From: Chloroflexota bacterium
GTDB lineage: Bacteria; Chloroflexota; Anaerolineae; Anaerolineales; Anaerolineaceae
Assembly: GCA_016838895.1 (NCBI GenBank)
Contig: JAEKNU010000003.1
Span: forward strand, 62,001-126,000
DNA: 64,000 nucleotides
Direction: 5' to 3'
Shown: piece after piece, positions 59,005 to 64,000 of the stretch
How positions within the stretch are numbered: the first letter of the stretch is position 1
Layout: each line of letters opens with the position of its first letter
Position numbers and translations under genes: made by a program
The notes under the pieces: generated by a model
What the model was told of the DNA's origin: nothing
Database searches by the model: none
Seen by the model: only the letters and a program-made list of their open reading frames with translations

Positions 59005-60338
59005 AGCTCAACAAAATAGGCCAGAGCCGCTCGATCCAGAAGTTCCTTACTCATAATTGGCTCTGCAGAAAGATAACGAGAGATATCAATGATCTGATCA
59101 CAAATATCCCGTGGATGCGATGCACGTAAGCGGCGTTTCGGTTTAATATAATACTCCTGCAACAAATAGGCTAAGGCCTTGTCATCATATGGTATGCCTT
59201 TAGAAACAGCGACTCGCTTAAATATTTCCCTATATTGATCAAAAGATGGATCACCGATTTCAATTTTATGGCGCAAGCGTCGTAAAAATGCCTCATCCAC
59301 CAATTCTTTTGGTGGGAGATTTGTGGAAAAAATGATCAACACATCAAACGATACTTCAATTTTGCGTCCTGTATGCATCGCTAAATAATCAATGCGATTT
59401 TCCAATGGCACAATCCAGCGATTCAATAAATCACGTGGGCGCACTTGTTGTCTGCCAAAGTCATCAATCAACAGAATGCCGCCATTTGCTTTAACCTGGA
59501 AAGGGGCCTCATAATATTTATGTACATCATCAAAAACCAGATCAAGACCAGCTAAAGTTAACTCACCGCCCACCATAATAAACGGTCGGTGAATTTTAAC
59601 CCAACGGGGATCACGTGTCTGTCCACTGCGTAAACTGCCAGTACCGTGAGATGTGACGTTTTCTTCATGTGCCAGGGTGTGATTAACTGAATCATAAAGT
59701 TTAATAACCTGTCCAGCCACATGTATTGCATAGGGGATATACATCGTTTGGCTCAAAATCAAATTTCCGATCGCTCTGGCAATACTGGTTTTCCCATTAC
59801 CTGGAGGGCCATACAGGAATATTGAGGATCCTGAATTAATCGCCGGACCAACCTGATGATAAACCTTTTCAGTTACGACCATAGACGAAAGTACTTTACG
59901 CATGGTTCTTGGGGTAACCAACATCTTCCGTCGGCTTTGCTTGTGACAAGCCTCTGTATATGCCTGAATCGGAACTGGCACAGGACCTGAATATTGGCTG
60001 CGTTCCAAAGCCTCGCGTGCTCGTGCAATCCCTGCACCGGTGATACCATATTGATAGGAGCCTTCACCCAGCCCCATAGTGGATGAACGCACTTCTAGAA
60101 GCTTTTCCCGCTTTAGTACTTCCAACAATTGATCAACTACATTGGTAAAAGGCAGAGATATCTCTTCCGCAACACGGAATCCTGTCATATATCCTTGAAA
60201 ATACATCACCTTGAGAATATGATCCTGTAACCATAAAGCAGATAAACCTGTATCATCAATGGATTGTATAGGAGCCGGAATGAATTCGTCAGCAGCTTCT
60301 CTGGCTTGAGCCTGTGTAATTGGCGGTTTTTTGAGCAT
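59001..60338 (-). CDS. AAA ATPase with N-terminal winged-helix-like region
   Basis: A 445-residue ATPase. Residues 1-110 look helical and winged-helix-like (HILKVMYFQGYMTGFRVAEEISLPFTNVV...YQYGITGAGIARA). Walker A is FLYGPPGNGKTS near residue 175, Walker B is GGILLIDDFGRQ near residue 287, and a sensor segment is VLIIFSTNLPP. A C-terminal lid with basic residues follows (KPKRRLRASHPRDICDQI). The AAA core resembles ATPases associated with assembly or regulation in Chloroflexota and deltaproteobacteria, but I do not know its role. First gene of the ATPase-GDPD-GH3 operon, with GAGGGA before the ATG. Confidence 0.82.
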   Translation of the reverse strand: MLKKPPITQAQAREAADEFIPAPIQSIDDTGLSALWLQDHILKVMYFQGYMTGFRVAEEISLPFTNVVDQLLEVLKREKLLEVRSSTMGLGEGSYQYGITGAGIARAREALERSQYSGPVPVPIQAYTEACHKQSRRKMLVTPRTMRKVLSSMVVTEKVYHQVGPAINSGSSIFLYGPPGNGKTSIARAIGNLILSQTMYIPYAIHVAGQVIKLYDSVNHTLAHEENVTSHGTGSLRSGQTRDPRWVKIHRPFIMVGGELTLAGLDLVFDDVHKYYEAPFQVKANGGILLIDDFGRQQVRPRDLLNRWIVPLENRIDYLAMHTGRKIEVSFDVLIIFSTNLPPKELVDEAFLRRLRHKIEIGDPSFDQYREIFKRVAVSKGIPYDDKALAYLLQEYYIKPKRRLRASHPRDICDQIIDISRYLSAEPIMSKELLDRAALAYFVEL

Positions 60339-60414
60339 ATCATATCCCTCAGCGATATAAATGGTATTTTGAGCTAGGTAAATTATAGCATGTGATATGA
60401 ATTACTGATATTCC

Positions 60415-60443
60415 TTGCAAGATTGCAAACGCTACCATATAAT
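60415..60443 (+). promoter_or_regulatory. Promoter of leaderless GT2 gene
   Basis: TTGCAA (60415-60420) and TATAAT (60438-60443) are 17 bases apart, a near-consensus sigma-70 promoter. The ATG follows after seven bases (CACTTGT), at the expected transcription start. Confidence 0.75.
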
Positions 60444-60450
60444 CACTTGT

Positions 60451-61137
60451 ATGAAATTAACCGCTGTAATTCCAGTATTTAATGAACAAGAGACCATTGT
60501 AGAAGTTGTCGATTGGGTCAAAAAGACGAATTTAATTGACGAAATCATGATTGTTGACGATGGATCCTCAGATGGTACCCGAGAGATTTTAAAGCAATAT
60601 GAATCTGATCCTCAAATTCGTGTCATTCTTCAATTGAAAAATGAAGGAAAAGGATCTGCTGTTATCACGGGTATACACAATGCAACAGGTGATCTGGTTG
60701 TTATTCAGGATGCTGATCTGGAATACGATCCAAATGATTATGCTGTCCTTTTGAAGCCATTTCAGGATGACCCGACAACTCAGGTCGTTTATGGGACTCG
60801 GTTTTCCAAACAGCGTAAAAACGATTTTCTATTCTGGAACAAATTAGCAAACCGCATTCTAACGATGATAACCAATATTCTCTACTTCTCGCGATTGACG
60901 GACATGGAAACATGCTATAAATTATTCCGCAAAGAATTGGCAGATGATATGGTACTGCATGCACGTGGTTTTGAATTTGAACCTGAATTTACTGCAAAAT
61001 TAATTAAAAGAAAAATAAAGATCAAAGAAGTACCAATCTACTTTAAGCCGCGTGACTACACTCAAGGGAAAAAGATTAAAGTTTCAGATGCCTTTAAAGC
61101 CATCTGGACATTGATAAAATATCGATTTGTTGAATAA
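60451..61137 (+). CDS. GT2 glycosyltransferase
   Basis: A 228-residue single-domain glycosyltransferase family 2 protein: LTAVIPVFNEQETIVEVVDWV, MIVDDGSSDGTREIL, and VIQDADLEYDPNDY (DxD-like). Later segments are like dolichol-phosphate-mannose synthases: TDMETCYKLFRKELAD, FEFEPEFTAKLIKR, VPIYFKPRDYTQGKKI. No membrane helix, so it probably uses a lipid-phosphate acceptor at the membrane face; acceptor unknown. I start at ATG 60451; there is no ribosome binding site, and the promoter lies so close that the mRNA would begin at the AUG. Confidence 0.93.
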   Translation: MKLTAVIPVFNEQETIVEVVDWVKKTNLIDEIMIVDDGSSDGTREILKQYESDPQIRVILQLKNEGKGSAVITGIHNATGDLVVIQDADLEYDPNDYAVLLKPFQDDPTTQVVYGTRFSKQRKNDFLFWNKLANRILTMITNILYFSRLTDMETCYKLFRKELADDMVLHARGFEFEPEFTAKLIKRKIKIKEVPIYFKPRDYTQGKKIKVSDAFKAIWTLIKYRFVE

Positions 61138-62838
61138 TTAGCTTTCTTGTGCAGGTTTTATATCTCGCGCCTGTAATTGCAGCGATGTGCGACCATTATA
61201 TGAGTTCCGCTCAAAAGCATATAACAGGTCAATTTTCTCCGGCATGCTCTGTGCCCACTCCCCTTTGCCAAAAGCAATCACATCATATGTGATCTTGCCA
61301 TCAGATACCGTTAATTTCAGATGGCTGCGATCCCTCCCAATAATCCGATAATTTCGTACGATCAAATTTCTGGAAACAAAATACACCGGTGGATTTTGCT
61401 GACCACAAGGTTCAAGTTTTGCAATATCATCCAGAATGGATGGATGCAACTCGGATAATTGAATCTCCATATCAGCAGAAAGTAAAGGCTTTAAGGTTTG
61501 CTCTCGTAATTCATCACTTATAATTTGGCTCATTTTTTGATAGAGTTCTGAAACCTGATCATTACGAACAGTAAAACCTGCTGCCATGGCATGACCGCCA
61601 TGTTGTACGAGTAAATCTGCAACCTGATCCAATACCCAAGTAATATGCAATTCTGGGATGCTGCGGCAAGATGCCCGCGTAAATTCCTCACCTATCGCAC
61701 CAACCACCGCCGGACGATAATGCGTATCTACCAATCGCGAGGCTGCCAGCCCAACAATCCCCATATTAAACGTTTCACTGACCGCAAACATAAAATGTTC
61801 ATTTTGTTCTTCCACCGCCAGGGTTTCTGCGGTTTCCTGAATTTGCCGTGTTAAAGATTGACGTTGCCGATTTAAATCATCCAGATGCTGAGCCAATTCA
61901 GCTGCCCGATCTACTTCATCACACAAGAGCAAATCCATTGCCAGAGAGGCGCTTTCCAAACGCCCAGCGGCATTTATTCGCGGAGCGATCATAAACCCGA
62001 TATCCCGCGCACTGATTGCTTGCAGATTTTGTAAACCTGCTGCACCGCATAATGCTCTTAACCCGATCCGTTTGCCTTTATGTATTTCCTGCACACCCAG
62101 GGCAACGAATTTTCTATTCTCACCTGTCAGTGGAACGATATCTGCCACAGTTCCCAGAGCAACCAGATCCAACCATTGCGAAACTTCCACATATAAGCCA
62201 GTCTGTTGTACTAATGCTTCCGTTAATTTATAAGCAATACCCACACCTGAGAGCATTTTCTCCGGATATGGATCAGCGATACGCTTAGGACAAATATTTG
62301 CATATGCCGGCGGTAAAGTATCACCCGGGTCATGATGATCCGTGATAATCATATCCAGATTGATTTTTTTTGCATGTTCAGCTTCATGAATCGAACGAAT
62401 GCCACAATCAACGGTAATGACTAATTCGATGCCTTTTTTTGCCAGCATATCCAGAGCTTCAATGTTAAGACCATAACCTTCATCAAAACGATTTGGTATA
62501 TATGGCATGGCCTGCGCACCAATCTCTAATAATGCCTCTGTCAATAAAACAGTTGCCGTCACGCCATCAGCATCGTAATCACCATAAACTGCAATTTTTT
62601 GCTGCTCCCGAATGGCAGTTAATATGCGCTCAACAGCTTTATCCATATCAATTAGCTGAAAAGGATCAGGTGATGGAAAATCTGGATTGATAAATTTTGT
62701 TGCTTCATCGGCAGTAAAGATATTGCGATTAAACAACAATTGTCGTAAAACAGGTGAATACGCAGATAATTCTTCGGATACAGAAGCAGGGATTGGGTTA
62801 GCAATTTGCCAGGTTTTTTCTAATAAAGCACACATCAT
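61138..62838 (-). CDS. recJ: Single-stranded-DNA exonuclease RecJ
   Basis: A 566-residue exonuclease: KIAVYGDYDADGVTATVLLTEAL near residue 80, VITVDCGIRSIHEAEHA, ITDHHDPGDTLPPA (DHH), GVGIAYKLTEAL, the DHHA1 part (GHAMAAGFTVRN), and an OB-fold at the end (RNYRIIGRDRSHLKLTVSDG). It degrades single-stranded DNA 5' to 3' in recombination and repair. The ATG-ATG start overlaps the alr stop by four bases. The 3' end meets the GT2 gene directly, with no terminator seen between them. Confidence 0.95.
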   Translation of the reverse strand: MMCALLEKTWQIANPIPASVSEELSAYSPVLRQLLFNRNIFTADEATKFINPDFPSPDPFQLIDMDKAVERILTAIREQQKIAVYGDYDADGVTATVLLTEALLEIGAQAMPYIPNRFDEGYGLNIEALDMLAKKGIELVITVDCGIRSIHEAEHAKKINLDMIITDHHDPGDTLPPAYANICPKRIADPYPEKMLSGVGIAYKLTEALVQQTGLYVEVSQWLDLVALGTVADIVPLTGENRKFVALGVQEIHKGKRIGLRALCGAAGLQNLQAISARDIGFMIAPRINAAGRLESASLAMDLLLCDEVDRAAELAQHLDDLNRQRQSLTRQIQETAETLAVEEQNEHFMFAVSETFNMGIVGLAASRLVDTHYRPAVVGAIGEEFTRASCRSIPELHITWVLDQVADLLVQHGGHAMAAGFTVRNDQVSELYQKMSQIISDELREQTLKPLLSADMEIQLSELHPSILDDIAKLEPCGQQNPPVYFVSRNLIVRNYRIIGRDRSHLKLTVSDGKITYDVIAFGKGEWAQSMPEKIDLLYAFERNSYNGRTSLQLQARDIKPAQES

Positions 62839-63980
62839 ACATCTATCTCCGGCAAACCATTTCCACCAGAATATATTCTGGGCACACGAGTTGCCAGATT
62901 TGTGACTACCTCATAATTGATCGTACCCCAATCAGCTGCCAAATCATCAATGGTAATTTGATTTCCATTCTGTGTCCCAATCAGCGTTACCACATCCCCA
63001 ACGGTTGCTTCGGGCACATCGTCTAACATCAACATGCTCTGATCCATACAAACTCGTCCTACAATGGGCACCTTTTTACCGTGCAACAAGGCATAATTTC
63101 CGGGTAAGCGTCGATAACCATCTGCATAACCGATCGGTACAACACCTATGCGTTCTGGTTTGCTGGTGTGATAAATATGTCCATAACTTATCCCATGACC
63201 ACTGGGATAATCCTTAATCGAAATTAAACGCGCTTTCATAGAGAGGGCTGGTTTAAATCCAGCGGGTAAAGGGCTTTCCATTGAAGGGTTCAACCCATAA
63301 ATGGCAATTCCTGCCCGTACAAGGTCGTACCTTGCCCGCGGATAATTGATCGCACCAGCTGAATTACAGGCATGAATCCATGGGGGACGAATATCCAGAG
63401 CTGCCAATTGTTGAATGAGGGATTCAAAACGATCAACCTGCTGATCGGTTGTTGGTTGGTTCGGTTCATCGGCTTTGGCAAAATGAGTAAAGATACCCTC
63501 CAATTCAAGTCCGGGATGTTCATGCAGCCATTTGGCAAATGCTACCCCTTCATCAGGGAAGAAACCTAACCTTCCCATGCCGGTATCGAATTTGGCATGT
63601 ACATGTAAACGGAAACCATATTTTTCTGCTTCCTGTGCGTATGCCGTTGCCAGTTCAGGCGTATATACTGTCAAACTGATATTTTCAGCTACTGCTTCTG
63701 GAACCCGCTTTGGTGGTGTATACCCTAAAATCATGATTCTGCAGGTGATACCTGCACGGCGCAAAGTTTTTGCTTCCTCAATACGTGAAACACCGCACCA
63801 CATCGCACCAGCATCCTGCGCGGTTCGAGCAACTTCCACCATGCCATGACCATAACCATTGGCTTTCACAACAGCCATCACACCTGTTTTAGTGATTTCC
63901 TGGAGACGCTGAATATTATTCTTTATCGCATCCAGATCAATTTCCAGCCAGGTTGAATATAATTCGTTTTCTGTTTCCAT
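62835..63980 (-). CDS. alr: Alanine racemase
   Basis: A 381-residue PLP enzyme: VMAVVKANGYGHG (Lys near residue 39), HVHAKFDTGMGRLGF, HACNSAGAINYP, the second catalytic Tyr region in SYGHIYHTSKPERIGVVPIGYADGYRR, and GRVCMDQSMLML. It makes D-alanine for the cell wall. It starts with ATG at 63980; no ribosome binding site is seen, and TATACT lies eight bases upstream. The stop overlaps recJ by four bases, so the two are coupled. Confidence 0.95.
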   Translation of the reverse strand: METENELYSTWLEIDLDAIKNNIQRLQEITKTGVMAVVKANGYGHGMVEVARTAQDAGAMWCGVSRIEEAKTLRRAGITCRIMILGYTPPKRVPEAVAENISLTVYTPELATAYAQEAEKYGFRLHVHAKFDTGMGRLGFFPDEGVAFAKWLHEHPGLELEGIFTHFAKADEPNQPTTDQQVDRFESLIQQLAALDIRPPWIHACNSAGAINYPRARYDLVRAGIAIYGLNPSMESPLPAGFKPALSMKARLISIKDYPSGHGISYGHIYHTSKPERIGVVPIGYADGYRRLPGNYALLHGKKVPIVGRVCMDQSMLMLDDVPEATVGDVVTLIGTQNGNQITIDDLAADWGTINYEVVTNLATRVPRIYSGGNGLPEIDV

Positions 63981-63988
63981 AGAGAGTT

Positions 63989-63994
63989 AGTATA
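63989..63994 (-). promoter_or_regulatory. -10 element set for leaderless alr
   Basis: TATACT on the minus strand, followed by eight bases and the alr ATG. The window ends before any -35 region could be judged. Confidence 0.45.
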
Positions 63995-64000
63995 TCGCCT

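Overview
The window reads as chromosomal DNA of an anaerobic or facultative Chloroflexota, most likely class Anaerolineae. That placement is an inference. It rests on lipoproteins and membrane proteins with Thr/Pro-rich linkers, a threonyl-tRNA synthetase without the TGS domain, an nrdR-nrdJ (B12-dependent ribonucleotide reductase) operon, DUF711 and DUF4914 proteins, FHA/winged-helix and Ser/Thr-kinase signalling, a YvcK-like protein with a membrane segment, and several genes that appear to be transcribed without a leader. No 16S gene or other decisive marker is present. I see no prophage, CRISPR array or intact insertion sequence.

Layout. 1-9.2 kb is an accessory strip of small regulator/enzyme modules: two PadR regulators, PhzF and VOC proteins, a cupin, a WYL regulator with an isochorismatase-like hydrolase and a DJ-1/PfpI protein, a class C beta-lactamase-like hydrolase, and two copies of an AraC/GyrI-type regulator, one intact and one broken. 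9.3-14.4 kb holds an RlmD-type rRNA methyltransferase, a membrane-bound XRE regulator between a decayed and an intact tRNA-Ser, a lipoprotein, tRNA-Val followed by a tandem array of its own 3' end plus terminator, and a CPBP protease. 14.5-21 kb is a translation block: T-box, thrS, infC-rpmI-rplT, a macrodomain protein, a SpoU-type methyltransferase and DUF711. 21-33 kb has two secreted or membrane proteins, nrdR-nrdJ, a TetR operon, a second CPBP protease, DUF4914, and a membrane iron-sulfur protein paired with a repeat protein.

33-41 kb contains an ArsR/sensor divergon, a cbiQO-like transporter pair, a deoxynucleoside kinase, an HDOD protein and an ECF sigma/anti-sigma/beta-helix membrane protein operon. 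41-49 kb is mostly housekeeping on the minus strand: obg-nadD, argS, rpsT and yvcK-gap-pgk. 49-64 kb carries a class III aminotransferase with an overlapping histidine kinase, a CpXC protein, a divergent FHA-winged-helix regulator and Ser/Thr kinase, an AAA ATPase-GDPD-GH3 operon, a GT2 glycosyltransferase, and alr-recJ.

How the parts connect. Deoxynucleotide supply appears twice (the NrdJ reductase and a salvage kinase), and the reductase needs B12, which fits a nearby cobalt-type ECF transporter pair. The central glycolytic genes gap and pgk follow yvcK, a known carbon-metabolism regulator family. Translation genes show three classical control devices: a T-box for thrS, a non-canonical AUC start for infC, and TTG/GTG starts for rpsT and rpmI. 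The strongest items for follow-up are the tRNA-Val 3'-end array, the recurring -10-to-ATG spacing that implies leaderless genes, the AUC start of infC, the DUF4914 P-loop protein and the membrane Fe-S/repeat-protein pair. I did not find a clearly new multi-gene defence or mobile system.
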